From JAQGMJ01 sp036271855 (GTDB lineage: Bacteria > Pseudomonadota > Gammaproteobacteria > Burkholderiales > JAEUOS01), in the NCBI GenBank assembly GCA_036271855.1, contig DATAZV010000470.1, forward strand, positions 1 through 18,226: DNA of 18,226 bases, given 5' to 3'. Shown here piece after piece: positions 1 to 8,016 of this stretch. Below the pieces are notes generated by a model. The model worked only from the letters and a program-made list of their open reading frames with translations. It was not told the DNA's origin and did not search any database. The translations under genes and the position numbers were made by a program. Each line of letters starts with the position of its first letter. Positions within the stretch are counted from its first letter, which is position 1.

Positions 1-1
1 C

Positions 2-808
2 AAGCATATCAGCCTGATCCAGGGCGGCAAGCTGGCGGCGATGTGCCAGGCGCCGATTCTCTCGCTGGTGATTTCCGATGTGACGGGGGATGCGCCCACC
101 CACATCGCCAGCGGCCCCACCGTGCCCGACCCCACCACCTACCAGGACGCGCTGGACATTCTCGCCAAATTCAAATGCCGGGTGCCGGCGACGGTGAGCG
201 CGCATCTGCAAGCCGGTGCGCGCGGCGACATCGCCGAGACGCCCAAACCCGGCTCACCCGTATTCGCCCGCGCCGACACCCGGGTGATCGCCACCGCGTA
301 CAAAAGCCTGGAAGCCGCCGCCGCGGTGTTCCGCGCCGCCGGCATCGAGCCGGTGATCCTGGGCGACACCATTACCGGCGAGGCCCGCGAGGTCGGCAAA
401 TCCCAGGCGGAGGCCTTGCGCGAAATCATGCGCCACGGCCAGCCGGTGGCACAGCGGGTGGCGCTGATCTCCGGCGGCGAATGCACGGTGACGGTGAAGA
501 ACCCGAACGGCCGCGGCGGCCGTTGTTCCGAATATCTGCTGGCGGCGGCGTGGGAACTGGCCGGCATCGATGGCGCCTACGGGCTGGCCGCCGATACCGA
601 CGGTATCGATGGCTCGGAGCCGAACGCCGGCGCCATTTTCGCGCCCGACACTTTGGCGCGCGCCGCCGCGCTCGGCCTGCGCCCGCGCGAGATGCTCGAG
701 GCCAACGATGCGTGGGGGTTTTTCGAACCCGTCGACGGCCTGATCGTCACCGGGCCGACCCGCACCAATGTCAACGACTATCGCGTGCTGCTGCTCGCCG
801 GAGACTGA
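2..808 (+). CDS. Glycerate 2-kinase (MOFRL family), C-terminal part, 5' truncated by window edge
   Basis: Partial gene; the frame is open from base 2 and gives 268 residues to the TGA at 806-808, against roughly 420-440 for the full family. Family members phosphorylate D-glycerate with ATP to 2-phosphoglycerate in the cytoplasm, feeding glyoxylate, tartrate or hydroxypyruvate carbon into glycolysis. Visible family signatures are ISLIQGGKLAA and LVISDVTGD at the end of the DUF4147 domain, then the MOFRL domain with SGGECTVTV, GRGGRCSEYLLAA and AADTDGIDGSEPNAGA, and the closing TGPTRTNVND. The true start lies upstream, so the ATG at 41 is internal. The stop is only 10 nt before the first methyltransferase start, suggesting cotranscription. 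I am sure of the family. The 2-kinase product is known for the family and not shown here. Confidence 0.93.
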   Translation, partial: KHISLIQGGKLAAMCQAPILSLVISDVTGDAPTHIASGPTVPDPTTYQDALDILAKFKCRVPATVSAHLQAGARGDIAETPKPGSPVFARADTRVIATAYKSLEAAAAVFRAAGIEPVILGDTITGEAREVGKSQAEALREIMRHGQPVAQRVALISGGECTVTVKNPNGRGGRCSEYLLAAAWELAGIDGAYGLAADTDGIDGSEPNAGAIFAPDTLARAAALGLRPREMLEANDAWGFFEPVDGLIVTGPTRTNVNDYRVLLLAGD

Positions 809-818
809 AAAGGTGAAA

Positions 819-1574
819 ATGGTCCCGCTCTCCGCCAGCATCGCCTGCAAGGTCTGCGGCCAGGACGCGCCCTTTTTCGGCGACGTCGATTTTTCCAGGA
901 CCGGATACGACGAGCCCTTGCGCGATACCGGCGTACCCATCGCCTACTATCGCTGCGGCCACTGCGAATTCCTGTTCACCAATGCTTTCGACGCCTGGTC
1001 CGCTGAAGACTTCCGGCGCGAAATCTACAACGAGGACTACGCCAAGCTCGACCCGGAATTCGCCAGCGACCGGCCGCTGGCCTGCGCCGACCTGCTCTCG
1101 GGAATGATCACCTCGCTCAAGGGAAAAATCCGCCTGATGGACTACGGCGGCGGCGAGGGCGCCTTCGCGCGGCGGATGAACGAAATGGGCTTCGAAGCCT
1201 ATTCCTACGACCCGTTCTTCCAGGGCGAGCTGCTGCCGCGCGAGGGCGATCGTTTCGAGCTGATCAACTGCCGCGAAGTGATCGAGCACGCACCCGACCC
1301 GCACGCGTTCGCGCGCGACCTGTTGCGCTTTCTGGCCGACGACGGGGCGATTTTTCTCTCCACCGTGACCCAGCCGCCGCATATGCCCGAGATCGGCATG
1401 GCCTGGGGTTACGCCTCGCCGCGCAACGGCCACATTTCGCTATACAGCCAGAAAAGCCTGGCCATCCTGTGGGCCGCCTACGGCCTGCACACCGGTTTTT
1501 ACGCCGACAACGCCCAACTGGTCTGGCGCGGCGAGCCCGCCTGTTTCGCCTGCCTGAATCGCGGGCCGGCGTAG
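819..1574 (+). CDS. Zinc-finger class I SAM methyltransferase, tandem copy 1
   Basis: 251 residues. The N-terminus has a probable zinc site from two CxxC pairs (C10/C13 in CKVCG and C46/C49 in YYRCGHC). It is followed by a Rossmann methyltransferase core: SAM motif I DYGGGEG at 108-114, the strand-2 acidic end SYDPFF around D131, and CREVIEH at 151-157. A distinctive PRNGHISLYS block lies at 201-210, and another CxxC (C242/C245) sits at the C-terminus. The ATG at 819 is preferred because an AAAGGTG ribosome site sits just before it and the protein then starts level with its paralogs; an upstream in-frame ATG at 768 would overlap the kinase gene. By eye it is about two thirds identical to copy 2. 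It resembles Methyltransf_13/Methyltransf_23 sugar or metabolite methyltransferases, but the substrate is unknown. Confidence 0.85.
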   Translation: MVPLSASIACKVCGQDAPFFGDVDFSRTGYDEPLRDTGVPIAYYRCGHCEFLFTNAFDAWSAEDFRREIYNEDYAKLDPEFASDRPLACADLLSGMITSLKGKIRLMDYGGGEGAFARRMNEMGFEAYSYDPFFQGELLPREGDRFELINCREVIEHAPDPHAFARDLLRFLADDGAIFLSTVTQPPHMPEIGMAWGYASPRNGHISLYSQKSLAILWAAYGLHTGFYADNAQLVWRGEPACFACLNRGPA

Positions 1575-1588
1575 TGCTTGCTGATCGC

Positions 1589-2350
1589 ATGAAGCTCGCT
1601 CCGCTCTCGGACAGCGCGCCCTGCAAGGTGTGCCATGCGCCCGCGCCTTATTTCGGCGACGCCGATTTTTCCAAGGCGATGACCGACCTGCCACGCCCCG
1701 AGGTGGGCATGCCGGTCGCCTACTATCGCTGCGAGAGTTGTTTTTTCCTGTTCACCAACGCGTTCGACGCCTGGGGGCAGGAGGAATTCCTGCGCCACAT
1801 CTACAACGACGAATACACCGAAATCGACCCGGACTTTGTCACCAACCGTCCCTGGTCCTGCGCCCAGGTGCTCTCGGGCCTGCTGCAGCCACGCAAGGGG
1901 GCGATCCGCCTGATGGACTATGGCGGCGGCCGCGGCACCTTCGCGCGGCGCATGACCGAGCTGGGTTTTCCCACGGCATCCTACGATCCCTTTTTCAAAG
2001 GCGAGATGGAGCCGCGCGCAGGCGAAAAATTCGAACTGATCAACTGCCGCGAGGTGATCGAGCACACGCCCGACCCGCATGCCTTTGTGCGCGATCTGCT
2101 GCGTTTCCTGGCCGACGACGGCGCTGTCTTTCTTTCCACCGCCACCCAGCCGCCGGAGATTGCCGGGATCGGCCTGGACTGGAAATACGCGGCGCCGCGC
2201 AACGGCCATATCTCCCTGTTCAGCCAGCGCAGCCTGGAAATGCTGTGGGCCGAATACGGCCTCAAGCTCGGCTTTTTCGACGCCAACAATCAGCTTGCCT
2301 GGCGCGGCGCGCCGGCCTGCTTTGCCTGCCTGACCGGCGCATCGAAATGA
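1589..2350 (+). CDS. Zinc-finger class I SAM methyltransferase, tandem copy 2
   Basis: 253 residues, collinear with copy 1. CxxC pairs are C12/C15 (CKVC) and C48/C51 (CESC), SAM motif I is DYGGGRG at 110-116, and SYDPFF, INCREVIEH and PRNGHISLFS are all present, as is the C-terminal CFAC. The ATG at 1589 gives an N-terminus matching copy 1. A GTG at 1574 in the same frame would overlap the TAG stop of copy 1 by one base and add five residues (VLADR), so it cannot be excluded. The gap to copy 1 is 14 nt, so the two are almost certainly translated from one mRNA. Protein and DNA similarity to copy 1 is highest in the core (codons for INCREVIEH are nearly the same), pointing to local duplication. 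All recognisable SAM-binding residues are intact. Substrate unknown. Confidence 0.85.
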   Translation: MKLAPLSDSAPCKVCHAPAPYFGDADFSKAMTDLPRPEVGMPVAYYRCESCFFLFTNAFDAWGQEEFLRHIYNDEYTEIDPDFVTNRPWSCAQVLSGLLQPRKGAIRLMDYGGGRGTFARRMTELGFPTASYDPFFKGEMEPRAGEKFELINCREVIEHTPDPHAFVRDLLRFLADDGAVFLSTATQPPEIAGIGLDWKYAAPRNGHISLFSQRSLEMLWAEYGLKLGFFDANNQLAWRGAPACFACLTGASK

Positions 2351-2390
2351 AGCCGCACCGTACCGCCTGGCCATTCCATCCGGAGGATTG

Positions 2391-3134
2391 ATGTTCGCCC
2401 AAACGATCCAGTGCAAGATCTGCGGATTCGACGCCGAAATGTTCGGTGCCGTCGATTTTTCGCAGAATTGCCCGCGCGTCCCGCTGCCGGCGACCGGCGT
2501 GCAAGTACCCTACTATCGCTGCGCGAACTGCAAATTCCTGTTCACCAATCTGTGCGACAACTGGACGCAAGACGAATTCGGGGAAAAAATCTACAACGAT
2601 GACTACGCAATCGTCGACCCTGACTTTTCCAGCAAGCGCCCGCTGGAACTGGCCGAGCATTTCGCCCGCCTGATGCAGGCGCGCAAGGGCGCGCTGCGCC
2701 TGCTCGACTACGGCGGGGGCACCGGCGTTTTCGCGCAGGATATGTGCGCGCGCGGCTTTGAGGCGGTTTCGTACGACCCGTTCCACGACAGCGACCTGGC
2801 ACCGTCAGGCGAGGAGCGCTTTGAACTGCTGCACTGCTCCGAGGTGATCGAGCACTCTCCCGATCCGCGCGCTTTCGTGGCCGACATGGTGCGGCGCATG
2901 GCGGAGGAGTCCGCGGTCTATCTTTCCACCGCACTGCAGCCGCCCGATATCGAGCAGATCCGCCTGGGCTGGTGGTATGTCGGTCCGCGCAACGGCCATA
3001 TTTCGCTGTTCAGCCAGGAAAGCCTGTCGATGCTCTGGACCGAACACGGCTTCAACTTCGGCTGCTACGATCTGTTTACCCATGTCGCCTGGCGCGGACA
3101 GCCGCCTTGCCTGCCCGCCCTGGTCGGCGCCTGA
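2391..3134 (+). CDS. Zinc-finger class I SAM methyltransferase, tandem copy 3 (most divergent)
   Basis: 247 residues with the same plan as copies 1 and 2: C8/C11 (CKICG), C44/C47 (CANC), SAM motif I DYGGGTG at 106-112, SYDPFHD, HCSEVIEH and PRNGHISLFS at 199-208. It differs more (about half identical by eye) and has lost the second cysteine of the C-terminal CxxC, reading PPCLPAL. The RFLADDGA stretch is replaced by RRMAEESA. The ATG at 2391 is chosen because a GGAGG at 2382-2386 is 4 nt upstream; a TTG at 2388 would leave only 1 nt. The gap to copy 2 is 40 nt and to pyrC 44 nt. Likely the oldest or functionally most distinct copy. Substrate unknown. Confidence 0.84.
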   Translation: MFAQTIQCKICGFDAEMFGAVDFSQNCPRVPLPATGVQVPYYRCANCKFLFTNLCDNWTQDEFGEKIYNDDYAIVDPDFSSKRPLELAEHFARLMQARKGALRLLDYGGGTGVFAQDMCARGFEAVSYDPFHDSDLAPSGEERFELLHCSEVIEHSPDPRAFVADMVRRMAEESAVYLSTALQPPDIEQIRLGWWYVGPRNGHISLFSQESLSMLWTEHGFNFGCYDLFTHVAWRGQPPCLPALVGA

Positions 3135-3178
3135 ACCACGCACCGGCTTCGACCCCTTTTTCGAAAAGACCGCGCCTC

Positions 3179-4219
3179 ATGACTTCTTCCCTGCAAATCA
3201 CCACCCCCGACGACTGGCACCTGCACGTGCGTGACGGCGCGGCCATGGCGGCCGTACTGCCCGCCACCGCGCGCCAGTTCGCCCGCGCCATCATCATGCC
3301 CAATCTGAAGCCGCCGGTGCGCACCGTGGCGGAGGCGGCGGCGTACCGTCACCGCATCCTCGCCGCCATTCCGGCGGGCGTGAAGTTCGAGCCGCTGATG
3401 ACCCTTTACCTCACCGACACCACCCCGCCTGACGAAATCATGCGGGTGAAGGAGTCCGGCTTCGTCAAGGCGCTCAAGCTCTATCCCGCCGGCGCCACCA
3501 CCAATTCGGATGCCGGCGTCACCGACCTTGCCAAGTGTCACCAGACGCTGGAAAAGATGGCCGAACTGGGCATTCCCCTGCTGTGCCATGGCGAAGTCAC
3601 CGACTCGGCGGTGGATGTGTTCGACCGCGAGGCCCTGTTCATCGAGCGGGTGATGCAGCCGCTGCGGCGCCGCCTGCCGCAACTCAAGGTGGTGTTCGAG
3701 CACATCACCACGCGCGAGGCGGCGCAGTACGTGAGCGAGGCGGATGCGAATGTCGCCGCCACCCTGACGCCGCAACACCTGCTGTACAACCGCAACGAGA
3801 TTTTCAGGGGCGGCATCCGCCCGCACTTTTACTGCCTGCCGGTGTTGAAGCGCGAGGAACACCGTGTCGCGCTGGTCAAGGCCGCGACTTCAGGCAGCGC
3901 GAAATTCTTTCTCGGCACCGACTCCGCCCCGCATGCGCGCAACACCAAGGAAATCGCCTGCGGCTGCGCCGGCTGCTACACCGCGCCGCATGCGCTGGAG
4001 CTGTATGCCGAGGCCTTCGATGCCGCCGGCGCGCTCGACAAGCTGGAAGGCTTCGCCTCCTTCCACGGCCCGGACTTCTACGGCCTGCCGCGCAACAGCG
4101 GCAAGGTGACGCTCAAGCGCGAGGAATGGAAACTGCCTGAGACCGTGCCCTACATCGACGATTCCGGCATCGTGCCTCTGCGGGCAGGCGAGACGATGCA
4201 CTGGAAATTCGCCGGCTGA
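3179..4219 (+). CDS. pyrC: Dihydroorotase, type II (E. coli PyrC class)
   Basis: 346 residues, against 348 for E. coli PyrC. The enzyme reversibly cyclises N-carbamoyl-L-aspartate to L-dihydroorotate, the third step of de novo pyrimidine synthesis, in the cytoplasm. The binuclear zinc site is complete: H14 and H16 in WHLHVRDG, the lysine that is carboxylated in this family K100 in ALKLYPAG, H137 in LLCHGEV, H175 in FEHITT, and the catalytic D248 in LGTDSAPH. These positions sit two residues before the E. coli numbering. The start at 3179 gives the expected family N-terminus; the same frame is open further upstream, but that part is a shadow of methyltransferase copy 3. A household gene sitting directly after the three methyltransferases and before DUF3025. 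Confidence 0.97.
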   Translation: MTSSLQITTPDDWHLHVRDGAAMAAVLPATARQFARAIIMPNLKPPVRTVAEAAAYRHRILAAIPAGVKFEPLMTLYLTDTTPPDEIMRVKESGFVKALKLYPAGATTNSDAGVTDLAKCHQTLEKMAELGIPLLCHGEVTDSAVDVFDREALFIERVMQPLRRRLPQLKVVFEHITTREAAQYVSEADANVAATLTPQHLLYNRNEIFRGGIRPHFYCLPVLKREEHRVALVKAATSGSAKFFLGTDSAPHARNTKEIACGCAGCYTAPHALELYAEAFDAAGALDKLEGFASFHGPDFYGLPRNSGKVTLKREEWKLPETVPYIDDSGIVPLRAGETMHWKFAG

Positions 4220-4224
4220 CCAGG

Positions 4225-4362
4225 ATGCCGCGCGGCAAATTGCAGCTGGCCATTCCGGCGGCCAGCTATCTGTTCGCGCGCGAAACGCGGCGGCGCTTTT
4301 TGGCAATGGCCGCATACCTGCGCCCACATCAGGGCGTGGTACTGGCCGCCGTGAAAGCCTGA
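4225..4362 (+). CDS. Possible 45-residue small protein, unrecognised
   Basis: An ATG 5 nt after the pyrC stop opens a frame of 45 codons ending TGA at 4360-4362, 3 nt before the DUF3025 ATG. The peptide begins MPRGKLQLAIPAAS, is basic in the middle (ARETRRRF) and otherwise hydrophobic/alanine-rich (AMAAYL, VVLAAVKA). It fills almost the whole gap between pyrC and the next gene in the operon direction. There is only a weak ribosome site (CCAGG) and no recognised domain. It could be a real small protein, a leader supporting translation coupling to DUF3025, or chance in GC-rich DNA. Confidence 0.3.
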   Translation: MPRGKLQLAIPAASYLFARETRRRFLAMAAYLRPHQGVVLAAVKA

Positions 4363-4365
4363 GGC

Positions 4366-5190
4366 ATGTTTACCTGGCCCGAGTGGCGCGCACACCCGCT
4401 GGCGCCCCCGTTCGCGCCGCTGGCCGGGCTGCTGGAAGAATTGCCGGCGGCGCATTGGCCCGCCACCGAGGACTGGAATACGCTGGCGCGGCAGCGCGAC
4501 CTGCGCAACGCGCACGGGCTGCCGCTATGCTTCATGCCGGCCTCCAGCAGCAAGATGGCGGCCCTGGATTTCGAGCGCCGCATCCTCGAACGAGGCGAAA
4601 TTGAAACACGCGCGCAAAGCTGGCATGACTCCTTTCACGCCTGCGCCTGGGCGCTCTTCCCGCGTGCCAAGGCGCGCATCAACGCCATGCATTTGGCGGC
4701 CGGCGCCGGCGCCGCACCGAACGGCCGCGACCCCTTGCGTGACCTGCTGACCTTGTTCGATGAGAGCGGCATCGTGATCGCCTGCGCGGACGACCAACTG
4801 GCGCAACTGCTCAGCGGCTTCCAATGGCAGGCGCTGTTCTGGGACGCGCGCGAACGCGTGAACCAGGCGATGGACTTCGTCATCTTTGGCCACGCCCTTT
4901 ACGAGCACTGCCACACGCTGCATGACGGCGTCACCGGCAAGGGTGTGGTGGTACCTGTCACAGCCGAATACTTCCGCCTCGCGCCGCCGCAGCGCCTGGC
5001 CCACCTGGATGCCGCACTGGCGCAGTGGCTATCCGCTTTGCCGCAGCAAGCGCGGCCGCGCGACTTGCAGCCTTTGCCGCTCAAGGGCATTCCCGGCTGG
5101 GCGGCCGAGAACGAAAACCCGGCCTACTACCAGGATGAGCGACAATTCAGGCCGGGCCGCACGCGGGACAGGGCGGGCAGCCCGCCTTGA
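4366..5190 (+). CDS. DUF3025 domain protein
   Basis: 274 residues, essentially all one DUF3025 domain. The recognisable features are WHDSFHACAWALFPRAKARINAMH around residues 85-108, RDLLTLFDESG, a central FGHALYEH segment, and the closing PLKGIPGWAAENENPAYY and FRPGR. The family is common in beta- and gammaproteobacteria and has no established function. There is no signal peptide or clear membrane segment, so it is probably cytoplasmic. It follows pyrC in the same direction. Its TGA at 5188-5190 overlaps an in-frame TTG of the next gene, so coupling is possible. The ATG at 4366 is used because the domain begins immediately. Confidence 0.85.
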   Translation: MFTWPEWRAHPLAPPFAPLAGLLEELPAAHWPATEDWNTLARQRDLRNAHGLPLCFMPASSSKMAALDFERRILERGEIETRAQSWHDSFHACAWALFPRAKARINAMHLAAGAGAAPNGRDPLRDLLTLFDESGIVIACADDQLAQLLSGFQWQALFWDARERVNQAMDFVIFGHALYEHCHTLHDGVTGKGVVVPVTAEYFRLAPPQRLAHLDAALAQWLSALPQQARPRDLQPLPLKGIPGWAAENENPAYYQDERQFRPGRTRDRAGSPP

Positions 5191-5225
5191 GGCGCGCTGT
5201 ACCACACCAACAAGCCAACCCAGAC

Positions 5226-6170
5226 ATGCTCGCCATCCTCAACGTCACCGCGCCGTTTTTCGCGCTGGTGCTGTGCGGTTTTCTCGCCGCGCGCTTTCGC
5301 ATGCTGCCGGAAAACGCAGTGCCGGCGCTGAACACCTTCGTGCTGTATTTCGCGCTGCCCTGCATGCTGTTCCGCTTTTCCTCCGGCACGCCGTTTTCAC
5401 AGATCTTCAACCTGCCGGTGTTCGCCGCCTACATGATCACCGGCCTGGCGATGCTGACGATTTTCGTGCTGTCGATCCGCTTCGCCGCCGGCGAGGGCCT
5501 GCGCGAAGCCGCCTTCGCGGCGCTTGCCGTCTCCTGGTCGAACTGGGGCTATATGGGTTTCGCCCTGCTGCCCTCGATGCTGGGCCAGGCCTGCCTGGCG
5601 CCGCTGATCGCCGCCGGCATGGCCGACCTGCTGGTGATCGTCTCCGCCGCCCTGGCGCTGGCGTCACTGGAAGACAGCGGCGGCCAGGGTGTGCGCGCCG
5701 CGCTCAAGGGAGCGGGCTTAAGGGTGTCGAAAAACCCGCTGATCTGGTCGGTGGTGGTGGGCACGGTGTTCTCCGCCTTCGAGCGCCAGCTGCCCACCGC
5801 GGCCGATACCTTCGCACGCCTGCTGGGCAACTCCGCCGGGCCGGTGGCGTTGTTCACCATCGGCGTATCGCTGTACCGCCCCGGCACCCATCCCTGGCGC
5901 GGCGACGTGCTGATGATGACCGGCGCCAAGCTGCTGCTGCACCCCTACATGGCGGCGCTGGTGGCGATGTACCTGTTCGGCCTGGACAAGCTGCAGGTGA
6001 GCACCCTGGTGCTGATGGCGGCGATGCCGGTGGCCGGCACCGTGTTCCTGTTCGCCGAGCGCCAGGGGGCGAATGCCGAGCGGGTGGCCTCCGCCATCCT
6101 GGTCACCACCGCGCTGGCGTTTTTCAGTTTTACGGCGCTGTGCTGGGCCTTCGGGATACAGGTGGGCTAA
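5226..6170 (+). CDS. AEC (auxin efflux carrier) family permease
   Basis: 314 residues, mostly hydrophobic, in the range for the bile/arsenite/riboflavin transporter-like AEC family (about 310-320 residues, usually 10 membrane segments). The N-terminus MLAILNVTAPFFALVLCGF followed by LPENAVPALNTFVLYFALPC is typical, as are NPLIWSVVVG at mid-length and AAMPVAGTVFLFAERQG near the end. Bacterial members are inner-membrane carriers, several of them for malate or malonate, but the substrate here cannot be told. The ATG at 5226 matches family starts. A TTG at 5187 overlapping the DUF3025 stop as TTGA would add 13 residues and remains possible. Last gene of the left run; a hairpin follows. Confidence 0.88.
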   Translation: MLAILNVTAPFFALVLCGFLAARFRMLPENAVPALNTFVLYFALPCMLFRFSSGTPFSQIFNLPVFAAYMITGLAMLTIFVLSIRFAAGEGLREAAFAALAVSWSNWGYMGFALLPSMLGQACLAPLIAAGMADLLVIVSAALALASLEDSGGQGVRAALKGAGLRVSKNPLIWSVVVGTVFSAFERQLPTAADTFARLLGNSAGPVALFTIGVSLYRPGTHPWRGDVLMMTGAKLLLHPYMAALVAMYLFGLDKLQVSTLVLMAAMPVAGTVFLFAERQGANAERVASAILVTTALAFFSFTALCWAFGIQVG

Positions 6171-6180
6171 AGGTGAACGG

Positions 6181-6202
6181 CGGCGAGGCACGCGCCTCGC
6201 CG
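6181..6202. terminator. Hairpin between convergent genes, possible bidirectional terminator
   Basis: A perfect inverted repeat with 9-bp arms CGGCGAGGC / GCCTCGCCG around a 4-base loop, starting 11 nt after the stop of the AEC gene and ending 24 nt from the stop of the convergent ThDP enzyme. Position and GC content suit a shared terminator. There is no clean T-run on either side, so the termination mechanism is inferred. Confidence 0.55.
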
Positions 6203-6226
6203 GTGTCCTTGCGTTAGCGCGGCGCC

Positions 6227-7924
6227 CTACTTCGCGGTTGCGGCTTGCTTTTGCGCCTTTTCGCGCAGGGCTTCCAGGGTGGTCGAGGTGGTGATGGCGT
6301 TGGGGTCGATCACCACTTCGATCACCGCGGGCTTTTTCGATTGCAGGCTGCGTTGTAGCGCACCGGCGAATTGCGCCGTCTCGGTGACCGTTTCGCCGTG
6401 CGCGCCGTAGGCCTGGGCGAGTGCGGCGAAGTCCGGGTTCTTCAGTGCGGTGCCGGAAACGCGGCCGGGGTAGTCGCGCTCCTGGTGCATGCGGATGGTG
6501 CCGTACATGCCGTTGTTGACGATGATGAAAATGATGTTCAGCCCGTACTGCACGGCGGTCGCCAGTTCCTGGCCGTTCATCATGTAGTCGCCGTCGCCGC
6601 TGAACGCCACCACGGTCTGGTTGCGGCGCGCGGTCTTTGCCGCCACCGCGGCGGGCACGCCAAAGCCCATCGAGCCGGCCGAGGGAGCGAGCTGGGTGCG
6701 ATGCTGGGTGTACGGGTGAAAGCGCGCCAGCCAGCCGGAGAAATTGCCGGCGCCATTGGTGTAAATGGTGTCTTCCGGCAGGGTTTCGTTCATGTGCTCG
6801 ACGCAGGCGCGCAGGTCGAGCTTGCCGGGCATGACGTGGGCGGGCTTGCGGAAGGCATCGAGTTCGGCGCGGCCTTCCTTGACGGAGGCGGCCCATTTCG
6901 ACGAGTCGATCTTGCCCAGCGCGGCAGCGGCGGCGGCAAACTGGTTGACCCCGGAGCAGATCAGCAACTCGCCCTGGTAGACGCGGCCCAGTTCGGAAGG
7001 GTCGGCATGGATATGAATCAGGCGCTGTTTCGGCACCGGCGGCTCGATCAGCTTGTAGCCGCCGGTGGTCATTTCACCCAGGCGCGCGCCGACGGTGATC
7101 AGCAGATCGGCATTGCCGATGCGCTCGGCCAGCTTGGGCGAAATGCCGATGCCGGCCTCGCCGATGTAATTCGGGTGCCGATTGTCCAGCGTGTCGAGAA
7201 AGCGGAACACGCAGGTGGCCGGCAGGTTCCAGTTTTCAACCCAGGTTTTTATGTCCTGCAGGCCCTGCTGTTCCCACACGGTGCCGCCCAGCAGCACCAC
7301 CGGGCGCTCGGCGCCCTGCACCAGCGCCTTCAGCTTTTGCATGTCGCCGGGCTGCGGCGCGGCCTGCACCACGTGGTACGGCTTGACATCGGCCACCGTG
7401 GCCAGCGTGGTCAGCATGTCTTCCGGCAACGACAGCACCACCGGCCCCGGGCGGCCCGAAGTTGCCATGTGGAAGGCATGGCTCATGTATTCGGGTATGC
7501 GGTCGGCGCGGTCGATCTGCGCCACCCATTTCGCCATTTCGCCGAACATGCGGCGATAGTCCACTTCCTGGAAGGCTTCGCGCTCGACCTGGTCGCTTGC
7601 CACCTGGCCTACCAGCAGGATCATCGGGTCCGAGTCCTGGAAGGCCGTATGCACGCCGATGCTGGCGTTGGTCGCGCCCGGGCCGCGGGTGACAAAGCAG
7701 ATGCCCGGCTTGCCGGTCAGTTTGCCGTAGGCACCGGCCATGAAGGCGGCGCCGCCGTCCTGGCGCGCGACGATCAGCTCGATGGTGTCGCGCGCGTCGT
7801 ACAGGGCGTCGAGCGCCGCGAGGTAGGACTCGCCGGGCACGCAAAAGGCGTGGCGCACGCCGTGGATTTTCAGCTGGTCAACGAGGATCTGGCCGCCGGT
7901 ACGGGGCTTGAGGGTGGAAGTCAT
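6227..7924 (-). CDS. ThDP-dependent enzyme, acetolactate synthase large subunit-like
   Basis: 565 residues with the three-domain plan of the acetohydroxyacid synthase/pyruvate oxidase superfamily: PYR domain about 8-175 (VPGESYLAALDAL, RGPGATNASIG, GRPGPVVLSLPEDM), central domain about 195-330, PP domain about 375-545. The ThDP/Mg motif is GDG at 443-445 to NN at 470-471. The position that normally holds the cofactor-activating glutamate (RHEQGA in AHAS, usually RQEGGA in close relatives as I recall them) reads RQDGGAA, so residue 56 is aspartate (codon GAC). No AHAS small subunit or other branched-chain gene is nearby, so it need not make acetolactate; a 2-oxo acid decarboxylase or carboligase is equally possible. 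It is divergent from the CoA-transferase gene. The family is secure, the reaction is not. Confidence 0.85.
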   Translation of the reverse strand: MTSTLKPRTGGQILVDQLKIHGVRHAFCVPGESYLAALDALYDARDTIELIVARQDGGAAFMAGAYGKLTGKPGICFVTRGPGATNASIGVHTAFQDSDPMILLVGQVASDQVEREAFQEVDYRRMFGEMAKWVAQIDRADRIPEYMSHAFHMATSGRPGPVVLSLPEDMLTTLATVADVKPYHVVQAAPQPGDMQKLKALVQGAERPVVLLGGTVWEQQGLQDIKTWVENWNLPATCVFRFLDTLDNRHPNYIGEAGIGISPKLAERIGNADLLITVGARLGEMTTGGYKLIEPPVPKQRLIHIHADPSELGRVYQGELLICSGVNQFAAAAAALGKIDSSKWAASVKEGRAELDAFRKPAHVMPGKLDLRACVEHMNETLPEDTIYTNGAGNFSGWLARFHPYTQHRTQLAPSAGSMGFGVPAAVAAKTARRNQTVVAFSGDGDYMMNGQELATAVQYGLNIIFIIVNNGMYGTIRMHQERDYPGRVSGTALKNPDFAALAQAYGAHGETVTETAQFAGALQRSLQSKKPAVIEVVIDPNAITTSTTLEALREKAQKQAATAK

Positions 7925-8001
7925 GGATTTGTCTCAGGGATTCCGGGAACGCCGGACGGTCGGCTGCGGGGTAAAATTGCGGTCTGCCAAGTTAACACAG
8001 C

Positions 8002-8016
8002 CGGCTATTTTAGCCG
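8002..8016. promoter_or_regulatory. Interrupted palindrome in the divergent intergenic region
   Basis: Perfect 6-bp arms CGGCTA and TAGCCG separated by TTT lie in the 119-bp gap between the divergent ThDP enzyme and CoA-transferase genes, 27 nt before the CoA-transferase ATG. The TATTTT inside it could be a -10 element for the plus strand, but no convincing -35 lies at the right distance. It could be an operator or simply a short hairpin in the 5' leader. No regulator gene is next to it. Confidence 0.3.
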
